Positions 1 to 6,442 of a stretch of DNA of 8,963 nt are shown here, one piece after another. The notes beneath the pieces are model-generated. The model did no database searches, had not been told where the DNA came from, and saw only the letters and a list, made by a program, of their open reading frames with translations. The stretch comes from Bacteroidota bacterium. GTDB taxonomy: Bacteria > Bacteroidota > Bacteroidia > Bacteroidales > UBA1402. Position 1 is the first letter of the stretch. Every line of letters starts with the position of its first letter. The stretch is taken from NCBI GenBank assembly GCA_030706285.1, contig JAUZOU010000103.1, forward strand, positions 1 to 8,963, in the 5' to 3' direction. A program made the translations under genes and the position numbers.

Positions 1-1050
1 GTTCCCGACGATACCGCCAACAAATGCGTAATGATTTTGATCTGGGCTGCTTGTGTTAATGTAGCTCACTTCTTTTTGATTGCTGCAATTGCTGATTGAA
101 GCAGAAGCACCTTGCAAACCTACAATGCCTCCGACCGCGTTTTCATTATTGTTGTCATTGTTTGAACCAAAGATAGGGCCTGTATTTTTGCAATTCGTGA
201 TAGATGATTTGTTGAAACCGGCGATGCCACCCAAAGCCGGATCATCACTACTCTTTACGGTAGCTGTGTTGATGCAGTTGCTAATGGCAGAAGAGGAGCC
301 ATTACTTCCTACGATACCTCCTGTTCGAAACATCGCATCAATAGTGCCATAATTGCTGCAATTGGAGATAGGCGAGGAATTGCCGTTTGCTCCTATGATA
401 CCCCCCGCACCATTGCTTGAAGTAATGGCTCCATAATTGCTGCAACTATCAATGGTTGTGTTCCCCTCATTGTATCCGATAATACCACCTAATCCACTTG
501 CAGTGCTAATGATTTTTGCTTTACTAATCAACGATTTTACTGAAGATAGTTTTGAATAGCCAACGAAAGCTCCGGTATAATCGCCTCCTTTTAGATATGA
601 GTTTTCTATAGTAAGGTTTCTGATTACAGCACTCTCAATATAGCCGAACAGGCCTCTGAAGTTATTACCATTATTAATGTAAAGCCCCTTGATTGAATGT
701 CCGTTACCATCGAAGGTTCCGCTGAAATGGTGATATCCGTTGTCTTCTCCGATAGGTGTCCATTCATAAAAATTGCCGGTATTGAGTGTGTCGGCCTCAG
801 ACAAGACATTTTCGTTCAGAATGATGTCTGCCGTCAGTTGAAAGTATTTTCCATTACTGAAATTACAAGACGTGTTGATGAGGTTTGCTAAATAGGCTAA
901 CTGAGCACCATTGGCAATCTGATAGGGATCTGTTTCCGTGCCAGACCCGCCATCGAAATCACTAGCTATACTGCCGTCCCACACTTGAGCATGAAGCGTA
1001 AATGAGCAAGTGACCGCAGCCATGATTAGAAATGCGAAAAACTTTTTCAT
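1..1050 (-). CDS. Secreted GLUG-repeat surface protein, N-terminal 350 residues (C-terminus outside window)
   Basis: The frame is open from an ATG at 1050 to the window edge, giving 350 residues and no stop. Residues 1-22 (MKKFFAFLIMAAVTCSFTLH and on) form a signal peptide with no lipobox cysteine, so export is expected. The mature start carries a WDGS...FDGGSGTETDPYQI block, then QLAYLANLIN and a FSGTFDGNGHSIKGLYI stretch, an arrangement common at the front of Bacteroidota GLUG proteins. From about residue 131 the chain becomes repeats of the form GGIxGxN-x(5)-ISNCSNxGxI. GGI units begin at residues 188, 216, 244, 274, 307 and 345, preceded by two divergent ones near 133 and 160. Such repeats are predicted to stack as a beta-solenoid. 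Many exported Bacteroidota proteins of this build end in a T9SS sorting domain or Ig-like domains, but that end is not visible. Function is unknown; a surface, adhesion or matrix role is inference. No exact TAnnTTTG promoter box was found upstream. Confidence 0.87.
   Translation of the reverse strand, partial: MKKFFAFLIMAAVTCSFTLHAQVWDGSIASDFDGGSGTETDPYQIANGAQLAYLANLINTSCNFSNGKYFQLTADIILNENVLSEADTLNTGNFYEWTPIGEDNGYHHFSGTFDGNGHSIKGLYINNGNNFRGLFGYIESAVIRNLTIENSYLKGGDYTGAFVGYSKLSSVKSLISKAKIISTASGLGGIIGYNEGNTTIDSCSNYGAITSSNGAGGIIGANGNSSPISNCSNYGTIDAMFRTGGIVGSNGSSSAISNCINTATVKSSDDPALGGIAGFNKSSITNCKNTGPIFGSNNDNNNENAVGGIVGLQGASASISNCSNQKEVSYINTSSPDQNHYAFVGGIVGN
347..444 (-). repeat. Direct DNA repeat inside the GLUG array
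   Basis: The 14-mer ccataattgctgca (plus-strand reading) occurs exactly at 347-360 and at 431-444. The copies are 84 bp, or 28 codons, apart, which equals the spacing of the protein repeat at this point. Both copies encode the CSNYG core of adjacent units. This indicates that the repeat array grew by tandem duplication of an 84-bp unit. Confidence 0.7.
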
Positions 1051-1093
1051 AAATGGTATTGTTGGTTCGTTATTATATTCTGTGTGCTGTGTT

Positions 1094-1140
1094 TTTCTCT
1101 ATAGTAAAAAAGAGAAATAATAATGAATATCAATTCATTA
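1094..1140. repeat. Two adjacent perfect inverted repeats upstream of the GLUG gene
   Basis: Arm tttctct (1094-1100) pairs with agagaaa (1111-1117) across a 10-nt loop. Three bases later, taatgaat (1121-1128) pairs with attcatta (1133-1140) across a 4-nt loop. They lie 44 to 90 nt before the GLUG start codon, where a 5' leader or operator would be. Both are AT-rich and each could occur by chance, so a regulatory role is only a possibility. Confidence 0.35.
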
Positions 1141-1486
1141 TGCTGGCTGAAGTGAAACGAAATATTCGTCTCCGGGCAAAGCAAAATGGAGCTAGCGGTG
1201 AGCCATTTACTTAAGGGCTGTAGTAAATGAAACGCTTCATAGGTAGAGCAGGCAATCAGTTATTAATCTATTTTGAAATATTATATATATATTCTGGCGT
1301 AAAAATACATTTTTTTTATAAACAACTAATTATATGAATATATATTTCTTATTATAATCAGATGATTTTTACATGACAATATCAGTGTGAAAATTTCTTT
1401 GAAGTAATATGCAATATATGTATGCCGAAAAGATATCTTCAATGAGCCATAATGATTCTCACTCCAAAAATTCACTTTGATACAAA

Positions 1487-1517
1487 GAAAAAAGCATTTG
1501 CCGCAATTCAAATGCTT
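1487..1517 (-). terminator. Probable Rho-independent terminator, minus strand
   Basis: A perfect 9-bp stem is formed by aagcatttg (1492-1500) and caaatgctt (1509-1517) with an 8-nt loop. Read on the minus strand, the stem is followed at once by a T-rich tract (CTTTTTTC) running down to about 1487. The stem is AT-rich. It lies downstream of the permease and the remnant tails and would end a minus-strand transcript coming from 3164. On the plus strand it is followed by only a weak T tract. Confidence 0.6.
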
Positions 1518-1589
1518 AAAATTGAATTTTCTTTTCTCAAAAATGCAACTTCGTGTTAAATACAATGAATGATCTATTTGATAGGCCGG

Positions 1590-1673
1590 CTATTTATTTG
1601 TAGGCGCATCCCAAGGCTTAAACGAGTCGTCATATACGGCAATCGCATTTTCAACATGATGTTTTTCAGTGCT
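1590..1673 (-). pseudogene. Orphan C-terminal protein tail (fragment 3)
   Basis: An open stretch of 27 codons ends in TAG at 1590-1592, has no ATG, and is preceded by an in-frame TAA. The reading ends in AVYDDSFKPWDAPTNK, with varied codons and a natural residue mix unlike random AT-rich translation, so it looks like the true C-terminus of a lost protein. I do not recognise the family. It is on the same strand as the permease and is the last of a series of such tails before the terminator at 1487-1517. Confidence 0.35.
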
Positions 1674-1686
1674 TTATGGCTTCAGA

Positions 1687-1776
1687 TTAACTTAGCTTGA
1701 TTTCATACTTGCAGCAACCATTTCCCCGCTGTATGGATGAAATGACGCTGGCCTTAACCGGGTGCCCAGCGATCGT
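1687..1776 (-). pseudogene. Orphan C-terminal protein tail (fragment 2)
   Basis: An open stretch of 29 codons runs from just after an in-frame TAA to a TAA at 1687-1689, with no ATG start. The reading AGHPVKASVISS...GNGCCKYEIKLS looks like a folded domain end (strand, turn, paired cysteines, strand). I cannot assign it to a family; the GxxxCCKYEI pattern loosely recalls the ends of some small-ligand-binding domains, but this is not strong enough to name. It is in a different frame from its two neighbouring fragments. A 14-nt segment at 1738-1751 pairs in two blocks with 1766-1771 and 1785-1792, so part of the stretch could instead be a structured non-coding element. Confidence 0.3.
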
Positions 1777-1784
1777 TTAAAACA

Positions 1785-1911
1785 TCATTTCACCAAAGCC
1801 TTCAGAACAAAAGTATAAGGTTTATGACGGGGCTCTTTCACTTTTTCAATGTTACCGATGTAAGGAACCAACACCTTGTCCATTCAAAACAATCTTTCCG
1901 CTCCATTGATT
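1785..1911 (-). pseudogene. Frameshifted C-terminal protein tail just after the permease (fragment 1)
   Basis: Starting two bases beyond the permease stop, one frame reads NQWSGKIVLNGQG and then stops at 1852. The adjacent frame, open from an ATG at 1883 to TGA at 1785-1787, reads VLVPYIGNIEKVKEPRHK and ends PYTFVLKALVK. Joined by one frameshift near 1875-1883, they give a continuous, natural-looking tail of about 40 residues. No complete gene fits in the space. The family is not recognised. A genuine 32-residue peptide starting at 1883 is a less likely alternative. The tight abutment to the permease suggests a deletion that removed most of a gene once cotranscribed with it. Confidence 0.4.
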
Positions 1912-1913
1912 GT

Positions 1914-3164
1914 TTACTTACGGATTTTGTGACCGAATGTTGCAAAATATAAAATGTACAAATAGGCAGGTATAAAAATCCAGTACGCCTGTTGATAATC
2001 GGCCATTGTCGCAACCTCACCGGTTTTGAATGAATCGATTAAAAAACCGAAAATCAACGGAATGACGGCGCCGCCTACAATACTCATCACCAACAAAGAG
2101 GCCCCTGATTTAGTGAATTTGCCCAGATCTGCGATAGTAAGGGCCCAAAGGGCACCCCACATAATTGAATTTGCAAATCCGATAGCAATCAACGCGTAGA
2201 TTCCTATTGCTCCAGGCAGGAGAACGACACAAAATGAAGCGATCAATGCAATGATGGTGAGCATCTTCAACGCCTTTGTCTGTGATATAAACCTGGGAGT
2301 CATCACGACACAAAAAATATAGCCGACAAACATGCCAATCGGTACATATTTGGCGAAACCTTCCGGATTGGCCAGATTGCTTCCGTAGATCGTTTTGGCA
2401 AAACCTATGATCGAGGCCATTGGTAATGTCTCGACACCTGTATATAAAAACAAGGCAAAAGCACCCAATAATAAATGGGGCAGTTGAAAGATACTTGTTT
2501 TATCGGTGGCATACTTGCTGGTTGCTATTTCGCCGGTTTCATCTTCTCCGGCCGCTTTTACTTCCGGAAGCGGGGAAAAATAGATAAATAGACTTAGAAT
2601 CAAGAGAATACCTGTTACAATATAAAATGGAAAAGCGACTTGATTTAAATGGACATTTTTCAAATCAAGGAACAGTCCAAGAAATAACGGTCCCAACCAC
2701 CAGGCCAATTTATTCATGATTCCCATCATACACATGCGTGCAGCAGCGCTTTCATGCGGGCCGATAATGGTTACGTACGGGTTTACGGATGCCTGCAAAA
2801 GAGTATTTCCTATCCCGCCTACAAAAAGTGCCAGTAGAAAAACAGGATAACTTGCAGCGTTGGCCGAAGGAACAAACAAAATCATTCCGGCAGCCATGAT
2901 AATCAGTGCGATGACAATGCTTTTTTTATACCCGATTTTTTTTATAACCCAGCCTGCTGGAGATCCAAAAATAACAAAAGCTGAAAATATGGCTGCTGTC
3001 ACTAAATAAGATTGAGCTTCAGTAAGATGTAAGGCATCTTTCAAAAATGGGGTTAAAAAGCCGCTGATTCCGACACCAAAGCCAATGACAAAAAACAATA
3101 CGCCGATAATAAGCAATGGAATCAATAAAGTGCTTCCTTTTTCTGTGTCGTTCTTGTTCATCAT
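1914..3164 (-). CDS. FHS-family (FucP/GluP/NagP-like) sugar/H+ symporter, MFS
   Basis: This 416-residue inner-membrane permease is near the usual length for the fucose-galactose-glucose:H+ symporter family. Hydrophobic segments appear throughout, with two halves separated by a charged loop at about 200-225 (EVKAAGEDETGE...). Family signs are the segment-1 and loop region GFLTPFLKDALHLTEAQSYL (35-54), the PAGWVIKKIGYKKS loop (69-82), LLQASVNPYVTIIGP (122-136, the family's Q-NPYV motif), YTGVE (241-245), and the NSIMWGALWALTIADLG...SLLVMSIVGGAVIPL region (332-370). The start is ATG ATG at 3164/3161; either may be used. It is divergent from the GH20 hexosaminidase, so N-acetylglucosamine or a related amino sugar released by that enzyme is the likely substrate. 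That is inference from context, and FHS members also carry fucose, glucose or galactose. No clear ribosome site is seen, as is common in Bacteroidota. The fragmentary tails just downstream suggest a once longer operon. Confidence 0.92.
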   Translation of the reverse strand: MMNKNDTEKGSTLLIPLLIIGVLFFVIGFGVGISGFLTPFLKDALHLTEAQSYLVTAAIFSAFVIFGSPAGWVIKKIGYKKSIVIALIIMAAGMILFVPSANAASYPVFLLALFVGGIGNTLLQASVNPYVTIIGPHESAAARMCMMGIMNKLAWWLGPLFLGLFLDLKNVHLNQVAFPFYIVTGILLILSLFIYFSPLPEVKAAGEDETGEIATSKYATDKTSIFQLPHLLLGAFALFLYTGVETLPMASIIGFAKTIYGSNLANPEGFAKYVPIGMFVGYIFCVVMTPRFISQTKALKMLTIIALIASFCVVLLPGAIGIYALIAIGFANSIMWGALWALTIADLGKFTKSGASLLVMSIVGGAVIPLIFGFLIDSFKTGEVATMADYQQAYWIFIPAYLYILYFATFGHKIRK

Positions 3165-3521
3165 GAGTAATAGTCTATAAGTTCAATAAAAGGATCAATC
3201 CTACCTGTTAACCAGTTTTTGGATATTCAAAAGCCGCTAAGTTAAGGACTCTTGACAAACTGGATAATTATTTATGAGTTTTTTTTCTTGAATAAAATGA
3301 ATAAGAACCATTAAAGATATCATAGATACAATGAAGGGTCTTCTTTAACTAATCAAAACCTACCGTTGCATTGATCATAAATTGAGGCGATTATGTTGAT
3401 ACACCCAATCAAAATAGCGGCTTCTTTAAGCGTTTTAGCGAGAAAAATACGCTGAGTATGTTACTTTTGTAAAAAAACCGGTCGGCATAGGGTAAAAGAC
3501 TCATCAAATACTTAGATCCAG
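3165..3521. promoter_or_regulatory. Shared divergent regulatory region between permease and hexosaminidase
   Basis: This 357-bp gap must hold the promoters of both genes. Visible items: AGGATcaATCCT, a short inverted repeat at 3191-3202; CCAGTTT (3212-3218) and AAACTGG (3257-3263), inverted copies 38 bp apart; and AGCGT (3429-3433) with ACGCT (3449-3453), flanking the likely -33 zone of the GH20 promoter. Any of these could be operator sites, but none matches a site I can name. No exact TAnnTTTG box was found facing the permease. No open frame of substance is present. Confidence 0.55.
3462..3469 (+). promoter_or_regulatory. Bacteroidota-type -7 box for the hexosaminidase gene
   Basis: TACTTTTG matches the Bacteroidota -7 consensus TAnnTTTG exactly. 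It lies 52 bp before the GH20 start codon, giving a leader of roughly 45 nt. The -33 element is poor (a tttta run near 3433-3437), which could mean that an activator is needed. The AGCGT/ACGCT inverted repeat sits over this -33 zone. Confidence 0.5.
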
Positions 3522-6044
3522 ATGAAACAGTGGCATGTTATAGTTGTTTTTGTGATCGTGTTTTTTTCAGGCCATTCAGAAGCCAAAGTGAAAGAAGCAC
3601 CTGTAACCCTGACATGGGAACAAGGGGAACGGAATCCTGAAACCAATTATTACCAGTATTCTTTTCTGATTAAAAATAATTCGGATAAACCCTTGGACAA
3701 TAATTGGGCCATCTATTTTTCCCAGTTGCCCCTGAAAATCATTCAACCGGAAGAGGCTCCGGTGAAAATCAACGCAGTGAATGCGAATTATTTTAGGATG
3801 TATCCAGCTTCGACTTATCGTACTATTGGAAGCCACGATTCTTTGTTGGTTTCCATTAGTTATACAAAAGCTCTGTTAAAGATGACTCAAGCACCTGAGG
3901 GCGCTTATATGATTGTCCATCATGGAAAAAAGGAAAGTGCCCCTCTTCCTGTTAAACTTACGTTAGTGCCATTTACGACATCCTTTGGAGATAAATCAAG
4001 AGGTGTTGAAGAGGGTCCCTTTTCGGATGGCATGGAACTCTATAAACAAAACCAACTTTTTACCAGTCCGGTATCACTTACCCCGGCTGACCTGATTCCT
4101 GGTGTTAAAACGGTGGTGCCGGTAGAAGGCCAATCTCTGATATCTGATGAGATTAGCTTAAACTATGACAATGCCTATTCATCGGAATCAACGATTCTGG
4201 CAGAAAAACTCAACGAGTTGTATGGCATAAAAGTTGGAGATCACGGTAAAACCGGCATTAGACTGACCAGACTTCCCGAAACGGTTGTTCCGGTCAATGA
4301 GGAGTATTATCAGCTATCGATCAAGGACAATCTTGTTTCAATTCAGGGAAATACCACCCACGCCATATTCGATGGTATCCAAACTTTTCTAGGCATGTTT
4401 AAAGGCAAAACCATTCCCTGTAAGTTGGAGAATTTGTCCATCATTGACTATCCTGATCTGCTGTATCGCGGATTTATGCTCGACATTGCCAGAGATTTCA
4501 CAACCAAGAACAATTTGATAAAGCTTCTGGATGAAATGTCAGCCTATAAAATGACGGTCTTGCACCTCCATTTTTCGGATGACGAAGGATGGAGAATCGC
4601 CATTCCCGGACTTGAAGAACTGACCGAGGTAGGAGGGCACCGGGGTCATACGGTTGATGAGGCGAAGATGCTTTATCCTGCATACGAAGGCTGTTACGAT
4701 CCTGAAAATTTAAATTCGGCCAGCAATGGATTTTATTCCAGGAAAGACTTTATTGAAATTCTAAAGTTTGCAGCCACCCATCATATTCAGGTTATTCCGG
4801 AAATTGAGTCCCCCGGCCATTCCCGGGCTGCCATTGTATCGATGAAAGCCCGCTATAAAAAATATGCGAAAAAGGATGTGATCAAAGCAAGAGAATACGT
4901 GCTGAGCGATCCGGAAGATACATCAGTTTATGTTTCTGCTCAATGGTATGTAGATAATGTGATGAATGTGGCCCTTCCTTCGACCTATCATTTTTTGGAT
5001 AAAGTGATCAAAGAGATCGCCGCCATGTACCGCGAAGCAAATATCCCTCTGACTACCATCCACATTGGTGGAGATGAAGTTCCTAATGGCGCTTGGTTAG
5101 GGTCCAAACCGTGTCAGGCTTTGATGAAAACGAACAAATTGACTAAAAGTTCCGAATTGGAAAACTACTATTTCAAACAAATCGCTTTGCTTCTGCAAAA
5201 GCATCAGTTGAAAATGAGCGGTTGGCAGGAGATTGCGTTAAATCATACGGCAGTCGATGATACTTTCTTTTCCCAACATAATGCTTTTGCTTATTGCTGG
5301 CGAACAAATCCAGAATGGGGAACAGACCAAATTCCATACAACCTGGCCAATAAAGGTTATCAGGTGATACTGAGCAATGTGAACAAATTATACTTGGATT
5401 TGGCCTACAACAAACATCCAAACGAACCTGGACTCCATTGGGGAGGATTTGTGGATGAACAAAAGACGTTCTCATTACTGCCTTTTTCCATTTATCGTTC
5501 TATCAGGACAACGATGTCCGGTGAGCCGGTGAATGTGGTTTCTGCCGGACAAAGCAAGGAAAAGCTGACTGCCGAAGGAAGAAAGCACATCATAGGCATC
5601 CAGGCAGAATTATTTGCTGAAACGCTTCGGAATTTCGGAATGGTGCAGTATTACCTGTTTCCTAAACTATTAGGATGTGCAGAAAGAGCCTGGAATGCCG
5701 AGCCATCATGGTCTTTGTTAACTGATTCAACGTCAGAACAGCAAGCGTACGACACTGACTTGATCCGGTTTCATTCGATCATCACTCAAAAAGAAATGCC
5801 CTACTGGAATAAACTGGGCGTAAATTTCCGCTTGCCGCAGCCAGGCCTCTACATTAAAGATGGCTATCTATATGCGAATTCCTCAGTAACAGGCGCTGAA
5901 ATCCGTTACACCATCAATAACACCGAACCTTCTCAGACCTCTCCGTTATGGCAGGCTACAGTTCCTTGCCAGGCCGGCACAGTTAAAGCCAAGCTCTTTT
6001 ATCTGGGCAAAGAAAGCGTTACAACGACCTTCAGAATGAAATGA
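3522..6044 (+). CDS. Exported beta-N-acetylhexosaminidase (chitobiase-type GH20, four domains)
   Basis: This 840-residue glycosidase removes terminal beta-linked GlcNAc or GalNAc from chitobiose, chitin oligomers or glycans. Residues 1-21 are a signal peptide (FFSGHSEA, no lipobox), so it acts in the periplasm or outside the cell. Domains in order: CHB_HEX-type N-terminal carbohydrate-binding domain, about 27-150 (LTWEQGERNPETNYYQYSF, NNWAIYFSQLP); GH20b domain, about 185-310; GH20 TIM barrel, about 313-725; C-terminal chitobiase Ig-like domain, about 770-838 (EIRYTINNTEPS...VKAKLFYLGKES). Catalytic features are present: YRGFMLDIARDF (315-326), HLHFSDDEGWRI (348-359), PEIESPGHSRA (426-436), and HIGGDE with the D518-E519 pair, where Asp orients the substrate acetamido group and Glu is the acid. 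Conserved tryptophans include W568 and W640. The length is close to Serratia chitobiase. It is divergent from an FHS permease that probably imports the product. The ATG at 3522 is chosen because it begins the signal peptide. No SusC/D genes are nearby. Confidence 0.96.
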   Translation: MKQWHVIVVFVIVFFSGHSEAKVKEAPVTLTWEQGERNPETNYYQYSFLIKNNSDKPLDNNWAIYFSQLPLKIIQPEEAPVKINAVNANYFRMYPASTYRTIGSHDSLLVSISYTKALLKMTQAPEGAYMIVHHGKKESAPLPVKLTLVPFTTSFGDKSRGVEEGPFSDGMELYKQNQLFTSPVSLTPADLIPGVKTVVPVEGQSLISDEISLNYDNAYSSESTILAEKLNELYGIKVGDHGKTGIRLTRLPETVVPVNEEYYQLSIKDNLVSIQGNTTHAIFDGIQTFLGMFKGKTIPCKLENLSIIDYPDLLYRGFMLDIARDFTTKNNLIKLLDEMSAYKMTVLHLHFSDDEGWRIAIPGLEELTEVGGHRGHTVDEAKMLYPAYEGCYDPENLNSASNGFYSRKDFIEILKFAATHHIQVIPEIESPGHSRAAIVSMKARYKKYAKKDVIKAREYVLSDPEDTSVYVSAQWYVDNVMNVALPSTYHFLDKVIKEIAAMYREANIPLTTIHIGGDEVPNGAWLGSKPCQALMKTNKLTKSSELENYYFKQIALLLQKHQLKMSGWQEIALNHTAVDDTFFSQHNAFAYCWRTNPEWGTDQIPYNLANKGYQVILSNVNKLYLDLAYNKHPNEPGLHWGGFVDEQKTFSLLPFSIYRSIRTTMSGEPVNVVSAGQSKEKLTAEGRKHIIGIQAELFAETLRNFGMVQYYLFPKLLGCAERAWNAEPSWSLLTDSTSEQQAYDTDLIRFHSIITQKEMPYWNKLGVNFRLPQPGLYIKDGYLYANSSVTGAEIRYTINNTEPSQTSPLWQATVPCQAGTVKAKLFYLGKESVTTTFRMK

Positions 6045-6293
6045 GCTGCAAATAATGTGGCTATGATGCCATACGTAATTGAACAAATGAGATAGCGGCT
6101 AAACTCATAGAGTGAAGATATCCATAAGCGATACAATATCAACAACTTTTACAACCTATTTTTGGAGCCGATTCATCAGCTAGCTGATCTGGTGAATGTT
6201 CTCCGGACATCAGTGAAGACACGTTATGAACGTTTGCAATCGAATAAGTCACTTGGCTTTAGTTTATTTTTGTTTATGAAACTTCTGTATTAA
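6045..6293 (+). pseudogene. Decayed C-terminal fragment resembling ImmA/IrrE-type protein
   Basis: Directly after the GH20 stop, one frame reads AANNVAMMPYVIEQMR, a stop (6093-6095), RLNS, a stop (6108-6110), then an uninterrupted 60 codons to TAA at 6291-6293. The second part contains EPIHQLADLVNVLRTSVKTR then YERLQ. An AN-x-A-x-MP-x-VIE stretch followed by a tail of the form I-x-LA-x-x-x-NV-x-x-TSV-x-x-R-x-x-RL is the pattern of the C-terminal half of ImmA/IrrE (DUF955) metallopeptidases, whose tail resembles a helix-turn-helix. The HExxH zinc site would be further upstream and is missing, and there is no start codon for the long piece, so this is a remnant. Proteins of this kind are frequent in mobile elements and toxin-antitoxin or phage regulators, fitting the neighbouring restriction-modification genes. 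Assignment is from pattern only; another small DNA-binding protein is possible. Confidence 0.42.
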
Positions 6294-6442
6294 ATTTCTT
6301 TGTATTTTCGTATTCATTACTTTTATTAATCGCTCAGAGAACTAATCAGACAGCTAGAATCTTTAATGTCATAAAACAGACCGGACGATTTAAACAGTAA
6401 AATCAAAAAATAAATTCTATTGTTTTCCTATTGAATTAAAAC
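6262..6442 (+). promoter_or_regulatory. Leader and likely promoter zone of hsdM
   Basis: An AT-rich stretch ahead of hsdM contains several -7-like matches: TATTTTTG at 6265-6272 (exact TAnnTTTG, but without a well-spaced -33), TAAATTTC at 6291-6298 (one mismatch, with TTTG at 6269-6272 lying 18 nt upstream) and TACTTTTA at 6318-6325 (one mismatch). Which one is used cannot be decided by eye. The ATG at 6443 follows an A/T-rich run (gaattaaaac) with no Shine-Dalgarno sequence, typical of Bacteroidota. No gene is seen between 6294 and 6442. Confidence 0.3.

Larger units (their letters stand above)
1051..1589. other. AT-rich intergenic stretch without a convincing gene
   Basis: This stretch separates the GLUG gene from the remnants downstream of the permease. 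The longest open frame (1326-1565, minus) is low-complexity, rich in I, K, F and N, and resembles no family. Two tiny plus-strand frames (ATG at 1140, 24 residues; ATG at 1228, about 36 residues) lack a ribosome site and look incidental. The stretch holds perfect small inverted repeats at 1094-1117, 1121-1140 and 1204-1229, and the terminator-like hairpin at 1487-1517. The promoter of the GLUG gene must lie in the part near 1051-1330, but I could not place it. Confidence 0.6.

Noticed and set aside
80..891. Plus-strand open frames at 80-352 and 697-891
   Set aside because: They are shadows of the GLUG-repeat gene read on the opposite strand.
1204..1229. Inverted repeat catttact / agtaaatg with 10-nt loop
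   Set aside because: An 8-bp AT-rich stem with no T tract on either strand; expected by chance about once in a window of this size.
1140..1338. Tiny plus-strand frames starting at 1140 and 1228
   Set aside because: Too short, no ribosome site, no recognisable features; the first ATG lies at the edge of an AT-rich inverted repeat.
1326..1565. 79-codon minus-strand open frame
   Set aside because: Low-complexity AT-driven composition, no motif, and it spans the terminator-like hairpin.
1738..1792. Segment 1738-1751 pairs with 1766-1771 (ccagcg) and 1785-1792 (tcatttca), suggesting a hairpin or a mobile-element end
   Set aside because: The pairing is split by 13 unpaired bases, there is no target duplication or transposase, and the stretch also reads as protein tails.
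6175..6188. Perfect 14-bp palindrome atcagctagctgat
   Set aside because: It falls inside the coding-like relic, and one such palindrome in about 9 kb is close to chance expectation (1 in 4^7 per site).
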